Part shown: piece after piece, positions 24,625 through 32,139 of the stretch
Layout of the letters: each line of letters opens with the position of its first letter
Position numbering within the stretch: the first letter of the stretch is position 1
Source of the DNA: Dehalococcoidia bacterium
GTDB lineage: Bacteria; Chloroflexota; Dehalococcoidia; Lucifugimonadales; Lucifugimonadaceae
Direction of reading: 5' to 3'
Assembly (NCBI GenBank): GCA_030747175.1
Contig: JASLLE010000024.1
Location: forward strand, 1-35,074
DNA length: 35,074 nucleotides
Program-made: the position numbers and the translations under genes
Notes under the pieces: model-generated
Databases searched by the model: none
Seen by the model: the letters and a program-made list of their open reading frames with translations, nothing else
Told to the model about the DNA's origin: nothing

Positions 24625-26589
24625 ATGCCAGAAAGAACCATCGCCCCGTACGGGTCGTGGCGCTCACCGATAAGCGCCGAGAGCGTATCCGCGGCCGGGG
24701 TGCGATTGAGCTCGGTCTCCGTTGACGGCGATGATGTGTACTGGCTCGAAGGCCGGCCACTGGAGGGCGGGCGCAGTGTTCTGGTGGTGCGACGGAGTGA
24801 CGGATCGATCGAGGACGTGACTCCGGAGGGGTTTAACGTTCGCACGACGGTGCACGAGTACGGCGGCGGGGCGTACCTCGTTCACGATGGCGTCGCGTAT
24901 TTCTCCAACTACGCGGATCAGCGGATTTACAGGCAGGTTTCCGGTGGTTCGCCGGAGCCGATCACGCCGGAGACGAGTTCACGCGTGCGCTTTTCCGATG
25001 GGCGGTTGAGGGCGGATGGCTCTGCGATGTACTGCGTCCGTGAGAGCCACCCGGACGATGGCAGCGAAGCAATCAACGAAATCGTACGGCTGTCGCTTGA
25101 CGGATCGGGGAACGAGTCCGTCGTCGCATCCGGCCGCGATTTCTATGCCGCGCCGCGACTGAACCCGGATGAAAACCGCATCTGCTGGCTGGCCTGGGAT
25201 CACCCGAATATGCCGTGGGATACCTCGTACCTGGAGATCGCTGAGCTGGATCAGCAGGGCGGCGCTTCGAAGGCGCGAGTGGTGGCTGGCCGGGACGGCG
25301 TTTCGATCTACCAGCCGGAATGGGGTCCAGATGGCCGGCTCTACTTCGTGTCTGACGAATCAGGCTGGTGGAATCTGTACGTGCTTGAAGATTCCGGTGA
25401 GGCCTTTCCGCTTGCGCCGATGGAGGCCGAGTTCGGGCATCCGATGTGGGGCCTCGGCGCGTCCACGTACGGTTTCCTGCCTGATGGCCGCTTGCTGGCG
25501 ACATGGAGCAAGGACGCCATCGCCGGAATGAGCGTCGTTGAGCCGGACGGCGGCGGGGTGACGCCCATCGACATCCCGTTCACTTCTCTCGGCGCTTCGT
25601 ACGGAAACCTGGCGATTCTTGATGGTCCCGATGGGCGCCGGGCCGTGGGGCTGGGTTCTTCTTCCAGCTCAGGTTCGGCCGTCGTATCGATCGGTATCCC
25701 GACCGGCGAATCCGAGATCGTGAAACGTGGTGGAACGGTTTCGGTTGATCCCGGATATCTGTGTGATGCACAACCGATCTCGTTCCCGGTCGGGGGCGAT
25801 CAGGTTTCGCACGCCATCTGGTACCCGCCGAAAAACGCAGATTTTGACGGGCCGTCTGATGAATTGCCGCCCCTGGTGGTGATAAGTCACGGCGGGCCTA
25901 CGTCACAGACGGACGGCTCCCTGAGCATGGGCATCCAGTTCTGGACGAGCAGGGGCATCGGTGTTGTGGATGTGAATTACCGGGGCAGCTCTGGCTACGG
26001 GCGCGCCTATCGCGACGCTCTGCAGGGGACGTGGGGCCTGTTCGACGCGGAAGACTGCATCGCGGCGGCTCGCTACCTGGCTGATCGGGACCTGATTGAT
26101 TCGAAGCGCATGACGATCCGCGGTGGCAGCGCGGGCGGCTACACGACGCTCGTCGCGCTGGCGTTCCACGACGAGTTCGCGGCGGGCGCCAGTTACTACG
26201 GCGTTGCCGATCTCTCGGCGCTCGCCGAGGAAACACACAAGTTTGAGTCCCGATATCTCGACGGCCTGATCGCTCCATACCCGGAAGGCAAGGCGGTCTA
26301 CGATGAGCGGTCGGCGATCGAACACGTCGATGGTCTATCGGCGCCCCTGATTCTCTTCCAGGGGCTGGAGGACAAGGTTGTTCCGCCGGAACAGGCGCGC
26401 ATGATGGCAGACGCGTTGCGAACGAAAGGCGTCCCGTTTGCGCTGATGGAGTTCGAGGGAGAGCAGCACGGTTTGAGGAAGGCCGAGAACGCTATCCGCA
26501 GCCTGGAGGCCGAACTGTACTTCTACGGACGGATCTTAGGATTTGATCCGGCTGATGAGATTGATCCGGTGCAGATCGAGGGCCATTAA
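24625..26589 (+). CDS. S9 family prolyl oligopeptidase-like serine peptidase
   Basis: A beta-propeller N-terminal half (repeated YFV/WLAW/DGRL strands) is followed by an alpha/beta-hydrolase domain. The catalytic triad is visible: S502 in GGSAGG, D583 in GLEDKVVPP and H615 in EQHGLR. The SHGGPTSQTDGSLSMGIQFWTSRGIGVVDVNYRGSSGYGRAYR region is typical of S9C acylaminoacyl/dipeptidyl peptidases (HGGPT forms the oxyanion hole). I chose ATG 24625 (654 residues), with GGAAGGA upstream. The frame opens 80 codons earlier but overlaps the divergent kinase gene. No signal peptide is seen, so it is probably cytoplasmic. Confidence 0.92.
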   Translation: MPERTIAPYGSWRSPISAESVSAAGVRLSSVSVDGDDVYWLEGRPLEGGRSVLVVRRSDGSIEDVTPEGFNVRTTVHEYGGGAYLVHDGVAYFSNYADQRIYRQVSGGSPEPITPETSSRVRFSDGRLRADGSAMYCVRESHPDDGSEAINEIVRLSLDGSGNESVVASGRDFYAAPRLNPDENRICWLAWDHPNMPWDTSYLEIAELDQQGGASKARVVAGRDGVSIYQPEWGPDGRLYFVSDESGWWNLYVLEDSGEAFPLAPMEAEFGHPMWGLGASTYGFLPDGRLLATWSKDAIAGMSVVEPDGGGVTPIDIPFTSLGASYGNLAILDGPDGRRAVGLGSSSSSGSAVVSIGIPTGESEIVKRGGTVSVDPGYLCDAQPISFPVGGDQVSHAIWYPPKNADFDGPSDELPPLVVISHGGPTSQTDGSLSMGIQFWTSRGIGVVDVNYRGSSGYGRAYRDALQGTWGLFDAEDCIAAARYLADRDLIDSKRMTIRGGSAGGYTTLVALAFHDEFAAGASYYGVADLSALAEETHKFESRYLDGLIAPYPEGKAVYDERSAIEHVDGLSAPLILFQGLEDKVVPPEQARMMADALRTKGVPFALMEFEGEQHGLRKAENAIRSLEAELYFYGRILGFDPADEIDPVQIEGH

Positions 26590-26652
26590 GTAGACGAGTC
26601 CTCAGCTGAAGGTCCCGCGAAGACCACGCGACGCCGTACCGGGTTAATCGCG

Positions 26653-26679
26653 GTCATCCCGAACTTGATTCAAGATGAC
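26653..26679 (+). repeat. palindromic intergenic element, imperfect hairpin
   Basis: GTCATC (26653-26658) pairs with GATGAC (26674-26679), and GAA with TTC inside, leaving a CC/AA internal mismatch and a five-base loop. It lies in the 186-base gap between the convergent S9 peptidase and amidase genes. The sequence resembles the widespread bacterial palindrome in which the CC would be matched by GG, so it may be a decayed copy. A terminator role is possible, but no T-run follows. Confidence 0.35.
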
Positions 26680-26775
26680 GCGTTGGGGGAGTTCTCTTAT
26701 AACTCACTGAATCCATCGCTTCACCAGTCCAGGGTTTCGCTACGTCGACGCAGCCCATGAGCTCGACGACCTCGC

Positions 26776-28218
26776 CTACACCGCCATCGCAGGACGGTGT
26801 TGCGCCCAGGGGCGTGCTTGTTCGAACGCTGCCGAGGCCGCCAGAACCGTCTCCTCGTCTCGCATCCTTCCGATTATGTGGAGGCCAATCGGCATTCCGT
26901 CCTCGGAGAAACCGGCCGGGACGGTCGCCGCCGGATTACCGGTCATGTTGAACAGGTAGGTGAACGGCGTGAAACCCATGCGGCGGTCCGGGACCGGCAT
27001 ACCGCCGATCTCCTCCGGTTCGTTCCCTATCGGGAAGGCCGGGACGGCCGTCGTCGGGGTGAGCAGCAGGTCGTAATTTTCGAAGAAGTCCCCGACGTAC
27101 GACCGATACTTCATGATCCGGGCCTGCGCCATGATCAGCGTCTCGGTCGACATGTCGCGACCGCGCTCAATGCCGAGCCGGTAGTAGTCGGTGACCAGAT
27201 CCGGGTGCTGTTCCAGCATCCAGCCGTTTTGTGCAAACGCCTTCGACCTGAACACCCCGAAAAACGCTTCGAGCACCGCTTCCGGGTCGTCCGCTCTGAA
27301 ACCGGGCTCGTCTACCGTTGCGCCCAGCTCAGAAAACACCTGCGCGGCGGCCCCTGTGACCTTCACGACGCCCGGGTCGACCGGCACGCCGCCAAGATCG
27401 TGGCTCCAGGCGATCCGTAACCCCCGCACGCCGCGATCCAACGCCGCCACGAAGTCCGGCGGCTCTTCGTCAATCGTGCCCGGCTCTGCGTCCGGCGACG
27501 GGCCTGACATCGCCTGCAACATGATGGCGGCGTCCCGCACGTCCCTTGCCATCGGCCCGGCGGACGATGTGTTGATCGGATTCCAGCCCGCCAGTCCACT
27601 TGCGCGACGCGGCGCCCTGCCCTGCGTGGCCTTGATACCGTAGATACCGCAAAGGGCGCTCGGAATACGTATCGAGCCGCCGCCGTCGCTGCCCTGCGCC
27701 AGCGGCGTTACCCCGGCCGCCACGGACGCGCCCGCCCCGGCGCTGGACGCCCCGCTTGTGCGCCCCGGGTCCCACGGGTTGACGCAGGGATCGCCGAGCC
27801 GGTTCTCGCCGGTACCGATGTGGCCGTACTCGGGCGTGTTGGTCTTGCCGATGATGACGGCGCCGGTCGACTTGATCCTCTCGACGGCCAGCGCGTCCGT
27901 CTCTGCGATGCGGTCGCTGAACACGAGGCTGCCGTCGGTGTGACGAAGCCCGGCCACGGCCTCCATGTCCTTGATCGATGTCGGAACGCCATGAAGCGGT
28001 CCGAGGTCGTCCCCGTTCATTACGGCCAACTCGGCGGCGCGCGCCGCGTCGAGCGCGTAGTCCGAGGCGATCGTGAGAAACGCGTTCAAGGCCGGGTTAA
28101 ACCGCTCGGCGCGCTCCAGAGCGTTCTCGGTCAGCTCGACCGGCGACACCTGTTTGGATGCGACCATTTCTCGCAACTCGTGTGCGGGCGTCCAGGCGAG
28201 TTCGTTGTTGGTGGGCAT
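26776..28218 (-). CDS. amidase signature family protein (amidase 1)
   Basis: This is an amidase-signature hydrolase with the Ser-cisSer-Lys triad K83 (TSIKD), S158 and S182 (SDGGGSIR). The 24-residue spacing of the two serines fits the family. The usual GGSSGG around the cis-Ser reads GASSAG here. The IIGKTNTPEYG, CGIYGIKATQGR and PIGLHIIG blocks are typical. Its 480 residues are normal. ATG 28218 has GGAGAG upstream. It is more distant from the two tandem amidases at 30680-33537 than they are from each other. A duplicated deacetylase tail ends ten bases before its start codon. Confidence 0.92.
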   Translation of the reverse strand: MPTNNELAWTPAHELREMVASKQVSPVELTENALERAERFNPALNAFLTIASDYALDAARAAELAVMNGDDLGPLHGVPTSIKDMEAVAGLRHTDGSLVFSDRIAETDALAVERIKSTGAVIIGKTNTPEYGHIGTGENRLGDPCVNPWDPGRTSGASSAGAGASVAAGVTPLAQGSDGGGSIRIPSALCGIYGIKATQGRAPRRASGLAGWNPINTSSAGPMARDVRDAAIMLQAMSGPSPDAEPGTIDEEPPDFVAALDRGVRGLRIAWSHDLGGVPVDPGVVKVTGAAAQVFSELGATVDEPGFRADDPEAVLEAFFGVFRSKAFAQNGWMLEQHPDLVTDYYRLGIERGRDMSTETLIMAQARIMKYRSYVGDFFENYDLLLTPTTAVPAFPIGNEPEEIGGMPVPDRRMGFTPFTYLFNMTGNPAATVPAGFSEDGMPIGLHIIGRMRDEETVLAASAAFEQARPWAQHRPAMAV

Positions 28219-28228
28219 GGTTCTCTCC

Positions 28229-28297
28229 TTACGCCATCATCCCGTTATCGGTCCATCGCCGGGCAACGTCTATGCAGCGCATGAACTCTGCTCCCGG
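28229..28297 (-). pseudogene. orphan 3' end of a polysaccharide deacetylase gene
   Basis: Read on the minus strand, these bases give PGAEFMRCIDVARRWTDNGM-MA and a TAA. They match the last 22 residues of the intact deacetylase at 29166-29987 (PGVEFMRCIDVAGRWTDDGM-N). The reading frame is intact, the TAA lies right before the amidase ribosome site (TAAGGAG), and no other part of a deacetylase is attached. It is best read as the original 3' end of the deacetylase gene displaced by an insertion. An alternative is a leftover from a tandem deacetylase pair. Confidence 0.7.
28237..28297 (+). repeat. direct repeat, left copy
   Basis: This 61-base segment matches 29171-29231 with six mismatches. The core 28251-28297 differs at only two positions out of 47 (28261 and 28290). 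Similarity stops abruptly at both ends. It sits at the left boundary of the AT-rich segment carrying the unknown gene and corresponds to the deacetylase tail. Confidence 0.9.
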
Positions 28298-28300
28298 GTA

Positions 28301-28325
28301 TATGAGGATGATCACAGCCCTCATA
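28301..28325 (-). other. small hairpin 3' of the inserted gene
   Basis: TATGAGG (28301-28307) and CCTCATA (28319-28325) are perfect inverted repeats with an 11-base loop, 15 bases past the stop of the 28340-29062 gene. It could be a terminator remnant, but no T-run follows on the minus strand. Confidence 0.3.
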
Positions 28326-28339
28326 CGCGCGTAAACTCG

Positions 28340-29062
28340 TCATTGTGATTCCGCTGCAGCCGTGATGCGGTTAGCAAACTCATTAGCAAACACCAGTTGC
28401 TCGTCAGTAGGCATGGCCTCTCTCGCACTGTGGGTCAAATTCCGCAAGTCATTAAATTTATTAAACTCACTCTTGAATGCGCTTTGATCTCTGAATCCTA
28501 TTCCCCGCATAATCGGTTGAAAAACCTGCCAATTATTCTTGTGAATAATGATGTCATGAAAATCAAACAATACGGCAAAACTTAGCGGTTCTTCAAACGA
28601 AGAGGTGTCCTCTCGGCGTTCCAATGTTTTTTTCCTTACGCCCAAGGGAACACCTTTCCGCCACCACTCACTTTCGCACCAATGCCCCTCTCCGTACGCA
28701 GCAACCAATACTCGATCGACCAACGCTTTGAAACCACGTTCCGCGCGGGTACCTGCCCCGCCTATTTGGGTTTTCGGGTCTTCCGGGACCAACGTTACCG
28801 TGAACTGATCGTTCATGAACGTTTGTTGGAATTCTGCGACATCTTCATTGATTATTTTGGCAATTTCGTTGTTGGTCCACGATTGATCGACTTCAGGTTC
28901 GATCCGATGTACCCATAGCCAGTGACTGCGATCACTACCACCACGCAACGCCTTAGAAGCCACATGCAAAGTACATGACCACAAACTGGAAAACGGCTCT
29001 CCGTTAGTCTTAGTTGATTCGTGACAAACGGGGCAAATCCAAACGCTGTCGAATTGGTCCAT
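28340..29062 (-). CDS. unknown protein with N-terminal zinc-ribbon-like motif and C-terminal HEPN-like motif
   Basis: I do not recognise a named family. The 240-residue product opens with WICPVCHES and has further potential ligands C30, H33, H47 and H52, suggesting a small zinc-binding module. The C-terminal third is helical and contains FNDLRNLTHSARE (R207, N208, H211). This resembles the RN-x-H turn of HEPN domains found in many RNases, toxins and defence proteins, but the spacing is R-x3-H rather than the usual R-x4-6-H. ATG 29062 has GGAGG six bases upstream. The gene is visibly richer in A/T than its neighbours, lies between direct repeats and has a 12-base palindrome before its ribosome site, all consistent with recent acquisition. 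A defence or toxin role is inference only. Confidence 0.75.
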   Translation of the reverse strand: MDQFDSVWICPVCHESTKTNGEPFSSLWSCTLHVASKALRGGSDRSHWLWVHRIEPEVDQSWTNNEIAKIINEDVAEFQQTFMNDQFTVTLVPEDPKTQIGGAGTRAERGFKALVDRVLVAAYGEGHWCESEWWRKGVPLGVRKKTLERREDTSSFEEPLSFAVLFDFHDIIIHKNNWQVFQPIMRGIGFRDQSAFKSEFNKFNDLRNLTHSAREAMPTDEQLVFANEFANRITAAAESQ

Positions 29063-29077
29063 CCCGAACCTCCGAAA

Positions 29078-29089
29078 GAGTACGTACTC
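29078..29089 (-). promoter_or_regulatory. 12-base perfect palindrome, possible operator
   Basis: GAGTACGTACTC is its own reverse complement and lies 16 bases upstream of the start codon of the unknown gene, next to its GGAGG ribosome site. A dyad here could bind a dimeric regulator or the gene product itself. No -35/-10 pair is clear around it. Confidence 0.4.
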
Positions 29090-29165
29090 CGATACGGCAC
29101 AATCTATTACAGTTGAAACTCAAGTGCACGGAATTTTCCAAAGAGTGGAACCGGAATTCGCATTA

Positions 29166-29987
29166 CTAGTTCATCCCATCGTCCGTCCATCGCCCGGCAA
29201 CGTCTATGCAGCGCATGAACTCTACTCCCGGACGCGATCGGATGTGTTCGACCAGCTTCTCCAGCGCTACGAGGCGGGCAAGACGACCCGATATGTGTGG
29301 GTGCATGGTCAGCATGAATGAGCGATTCAGCCGGTGTGCGCCGTCAAACTCCCACTTCCAGGCTTCAAGCACGGCCGGGGGCGTCGACATCGGGGAAGTT
29401 CGTCCGGCTACCGGCGAGTAGTTGTAGAACGGCGCGTCGTCGAGCGCCCAGTGGACCGGCAACTCCACCATTCGGCCGCCCTGAGCATCCACGAAGTAGG
29501 GAATATCGTTGCCCATGAGGCTCGAGTCGTAGACGAAGCCGCGCTCCTTGAGCAGGTCCAGTGAGTTGGCGCTCAGCTCCCACGATGGCGAGCGGTAGCC
29601 GAGCGGACGCTGCCCGGTAATCCGTTCCAGGATCTCCGAGCCGTGGTCGAGAACTTCGGCTTCTTCGCCATCGCCCGACAGCGTGGCCGGCGGCTCGTGC
29701 CTGTACCCGTGATGGGCGATTTCGTGGCCTCGGTTAGCCACGTCTCGCACTGTGTCCTCGTGCCGCTCGGCGACCCACCCGGGCACGAAGAAAGTGGTCC
29801 TGACGTCCAGATCATCGAGCAAATCCAGAATGCGGGGCACGGCCACGTTGGGGCCGAACTCGCCCATCGACATGATGCTCGGCTGGTCTTCGAGGTCGGG
29901 GTTGCGATTCAACGTCGCGGACGGTCCGTCCATGTCGAACGTAAGCATCGCGACGCATCGAGTATCGCCCGGCCAGATCCCACTCAT
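29166..29987 (-). CDS. polysaccharide deacetylase (NodB/CE4 family)
   Basis: This is a metal-dependent N-deacetylase or related C-N hydrolase with a NodB barrel. Motif 1 is LTFDMDG (D18, D20) and motif 2 is HHGYRH (metal ligands H93 and H97). Motif 3 is GYRSPSWEL, and the late catalytic His is H229 in TMHPHISGR. Its 273 residues and the cytoplasmic-type N-terminus (no signal peptide) resemble the PgdA/PuuE-like branch, which also includes allantoinase-type enzymes, so the substrate may not be a polysaccharide. ATG 29987 has GGAG six bases upstream. The last 22 codons are duplicated at 28229-28297. Confidence 0.9.
   Translation of the reverse strand: MSGIWPGDTRCVAMLTFDMDGPSATLNRNPDLEDQPSIMSMGEFGPNVAVPRILDLLDDLDVRTTFFVPGWVAERHEDTVRDVANRGHEIAHHGYRHEPPATLSGDGEEAEVLDHGSEILERITGQRPLGYRSPSWELSANSLDLLKERGFVYDSSLMGNDIPYFVDAQGGRMVELPVHWALDDAPFYNYSPVAGRTSPMSTPPAVLEAWKWEFDGAHRLNRSFMLTMHPHISGRLARLVALEKLVEHIRSRPGVEFMRCIDVAGRWTDDGMN
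29171..29231 (+). repeat. direct repeat, right copy
   Basis: This is the partner of 28237-28297, offset by exactly 934 bases, and encodes the C-terminus of the intact deacetylase. With the left copy it brackets the unknown gene in the manner of attL/attR. Confidence 0.9.
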
Positions 29988-30049
29988 GTCTTACTCCTGC
30001 TAGTAGTCCTTTGCCGTCCGGCTATGAATTCGTCTCGCCAGGCCTATGT

Positions 30050-30532
30050 TCATACCCAACGAGCCGCGCCCATGGCGCCCACCGCTGCAAGTCCGATCAC
30101 GGCGTGCAGTTTCTCGTAGACACTCGCCTGGAAATCCAGCGACGCCAGCGAGATCGAGCCCGGTGACTGTTCGTTGAGCCTGCGTCCTCGCGCCTGGCTG
30201 AACCCGGCAAGGCCGCCAAACAGAAGGGCGACAAAAGCCGCCACGATGCCGACGCCAATGGCCCAGCCCCAACCGGTGTCGAACAGGTCACCGAACCCGC
30301 GACCGGGCGTGCGAGAGATCAGCAGAAAGCCGACGATGATCGTTATCGCTGCCGCGCCGTGGACGACCGGCCCCCAGACCCTGTTGATCGATGCGGTGAC
30401 CGTCTTTTCCATCTCGGGACCGAGCGCCCGAAGCCGGGGATTCAGGATGAACGCGGCGAAGAAAGCGCTGCCCACCCACACCACGCCCGGCGCGATGTGG
30501 AGGATGCGCATTATCACGAGTTCGGTGTCCAT
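30050..30532 (-). CDS. four-helix membrane protein, CopD/DUF2269-like
   Basis: The 160-residue product has four hydrophobic segments (about 8-30, 53-72, 86-108 and 140-157). Histidines lie in three of them: LHIAPGVVWVG in TM1, VVHGAAAIT in TM2 and KLHAVIG in TM4. TM1 and this histidine layout resemble small CopD or DUF2269-type proteins, in which such residues may bind haem or copper. That is inference. I chose ATG 30532, with AGAGAGG upstream. An in-frame ATG at 30580 would add 16 polar residues. It lies 62 bases upstream of the deacetylase on the same strand. Confidence 0.7.
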   Translation of the reverse strand: MDTELVIMRILHIAPGVVWVGSAFFAAFILNPRLRALGPEMEKTVTASINRVWGPVVHGAAAITIIVGFLLISRTPGRGFGDLFDTGWGWAIGVGIVAAFVALLFGGLAGFSQARGRRLNEQSPGSISLASLDFQASVYEKLHAVIGLAAVGAMGAARWV

Positions 30533-30588
30533 AGAACCTCTCTGGTGCTGGCCGCCAATCGCTTCACCATCGGACGGCATTCTATCGG

Positions 30589-30641
30589 CCCGTCGATAAG
30601 CGACGGGTTACGGCGCGTGGCGCTGGGCGTAAAGTAGCGCC
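30589..30641 (+). promoter_or_regulatory. two adjacent hairpins in the leader of amidase 2
   Basis: CCCGTCG (30589-30595) ATAAG CGACGGG (30601-30607) is a perfect seven-pair stem. GGCGCT (30619-30624) pairs with AGCGCC (30636-30641) right after it. Both lie in the 147-base divergent gap ahead of amidase 2. They could be an RNA leader or operator dyads. No U-tract follows either stem. Confidence 0.35.
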
Positions 30642-30653
30642 CGACAGATGGAC

Positions 30654-30663
30654 GCAACGTTGC
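30654..30663 (+). promoter_or_regulatory. 10-base palindrome before amidase 2
   Basis: GCAACGTTGC is a perfect palindrome just upstream of the AGGGA ribosome site of the gene at 30680. It is a candidate operator for a dimeric repressor. Short palindromes occur by chance, so confidence is low. Confidence 0.25.
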
Positions 30664-30679
30664 AACACAGGGATTCCAG

Positions 30680-32062
30680 ATGCACGAACTGTTGAGCAAA
30701 TCAGCGACACAGATCGCATGGGTGATCCGTGGACAAGAAGTCTCCTCGGAAGAAATCTCCCGCGCTGCGCTTGAGCGAATAGACGAGGTCAATCCAAAGC
30801 TAAACGCCGTCGTGGCGCTGGCCGCAGAGAGGGCGATGGACGAGGCTCGGCAACGGGATGCGCAGACGGCTCGTGGTGAGTCGATGGGGCCGCTACACGG
30901 CGTACCGATCACCTTGAAGGACTCACACGACACCGAGGGCATCGTCACTACCGGCGGGACGACCGGCCGGGCCGGGAAGATGCCGGATGCAGATTCGCCG
31001 CCCGTTGCCAGGCTACGCGCCGCGGGCGCAGTGGTGCTCGGGAAGACCAACACGCCCGAGTTCACGATGTCTTTCATCACGGAGAACCTCGTGTACGGCA
31101 AGACCAACAATCCGTACGACGTGACGCGCACGCCCGGCGGCAGCAGTGGCGGCGCGGCGGCGATCGTGGCGGCGTGCGGCGCTTTCCTGGAGCTGGGTTC
31201 GGACCTCGGCGGCAGCGTTCGCGTACCGGCCAACTACTGCGGCATCGCCGGGTTGAAGACGTCTGCCGGGCGCGTCCCTCGCACCGGCCACGCCTTCCCG
31301 TGGGGCGGGCCGTTGGACCGATTCGGAACGGTCGGGCCGCTGGCCCGTCGGGTCGAAGATCTCAAGCTGGCACTGTCGATAATTTCAGGCCCGGACTGGA
31401 TTGATCCCTTCGTAGAACCTGTGCCGATACGCGACCCTGACGAGGTGAGCGTCGCCGGGTTGCGCGTGGCGTTCTTCACGGACAACGGCTGGCAAACACC
31501 GACCGCCGAGGTTCAAGAAGCCGTCAGATCGGCCGCTGGAGTGCTGTCCGCAACGGGAGCGCATGTCGAGGAGAACTGCCCGGATGCGGTTACCCGGGCA
31601 TCTGACCTCGCCCGGCAATCTTTCGGAGCGGATGGCGGCTACCTCGCCCGGAAGCTGCTTTCCGGGGCCAACACGTCGGAGCCTTCGCGTTTCCTGTCTG
31701 AGCGCGCCGGCGGTCCGCCCGAGGACGGGTTGTCGGTCGAGCAGTACGCCGCCCTGATGCACGAAGTGGATGCCACCCGCAGCGAAATCGTGGGCTTCAT
31801 GAAGAACTTCGACGCCATCATCTGCCCGGTCGCCGCTCAACCGGCGCCGACCCACGAAGACGCCGAGGGACTCGGATATAGCTACACGCAAGCTCACAAC
31901 CTGAGTGGCCTCCCGGGAGCTGTCGTACGCGGCGGAATTTCCCCGGAAGGTCTGCCGATCGGCGTCCAGATCGTGGCGCAGCCATGGCGGGAGGATGTGG
32001 CGCTCGCGGTAGCGGCCGTGATCGAAGAAGCAACCGGCGGCTGGGAGCCACCGGCTCTTTAG
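30680..32062 (+). CDS. amidase signature family protein (amidase 2)
   Basis: The Ser-cisSer-Lys triad is K80 (TLKDSHDTEG), S155 (PGGSSGG) and S179 (SDLGGSVR). NYCGIAGLK and GLPIGVQIVA are family blocks. Its 460 residues are normal. ATG 30680 has AGGGA six bases upstream. It is a close tandem paralog of the next gene: the first 180 residues align without a gap, with the triad at the same positions. The HDTEGI and PYDV-RTPGGSSGG stretches resemble amidases acting on small aliphatic or aryl amides. GatA is unlikely, because gatB and gatC are absent. Confidence 0.93.
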   Translation: MHELLSKSATQIAWVIRGQEVSSEEISRAALERIDEVNPKLNAVVALAAERAMDEARQRDAQTARGESMGPLHGVPITLKDSHDTEGIVTTGGTTGRAGKMPDADSPPVARLRAAGAVVLGKTNTPEFTMSFITENLVYGKTNNPYDVTRTPGGSSGGAAAIVAACGAFLELGSDLGGSVRVPANYCGIAGLKTSAGRVPRTGHAFPWGGPLDRFGTVGPLARRVEDLKLALSIISGPDWIDPFVEPVPIRDPDEVSVAGLRVAFFTDNGWQTPTAEVQEAVRSAAGVLSATGAHVEENCPDAVTRASDLARQSFGADGGYLARKLLSGANTSEPSRFLSERAGGPPEDGLSVEQYAALMHEVDATRSEIVGFMKNFDAIICPVAAQPAPTHEDAEGLGYSYTQAHNLSGLPGAVVRGGISPEGLPIGVQIVAQPWREDVALAVAAVIEEATGGWEPPAL

Positions 32063-32139
32063 AACCATCAAGCCATTTCAGCGAAACCTGGACACGCCAG
32101 AAGAGACCATCGCCAGAGGAACCCGTCGAAGGAAACATA

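Noticed and set aside
28682-28918. Plus-strand open frame opposite the inserted gene
   Set aside because: The minus-strand frame is longer, has a strong GGAGG and a structured motif layout. The plus frame has none of these.
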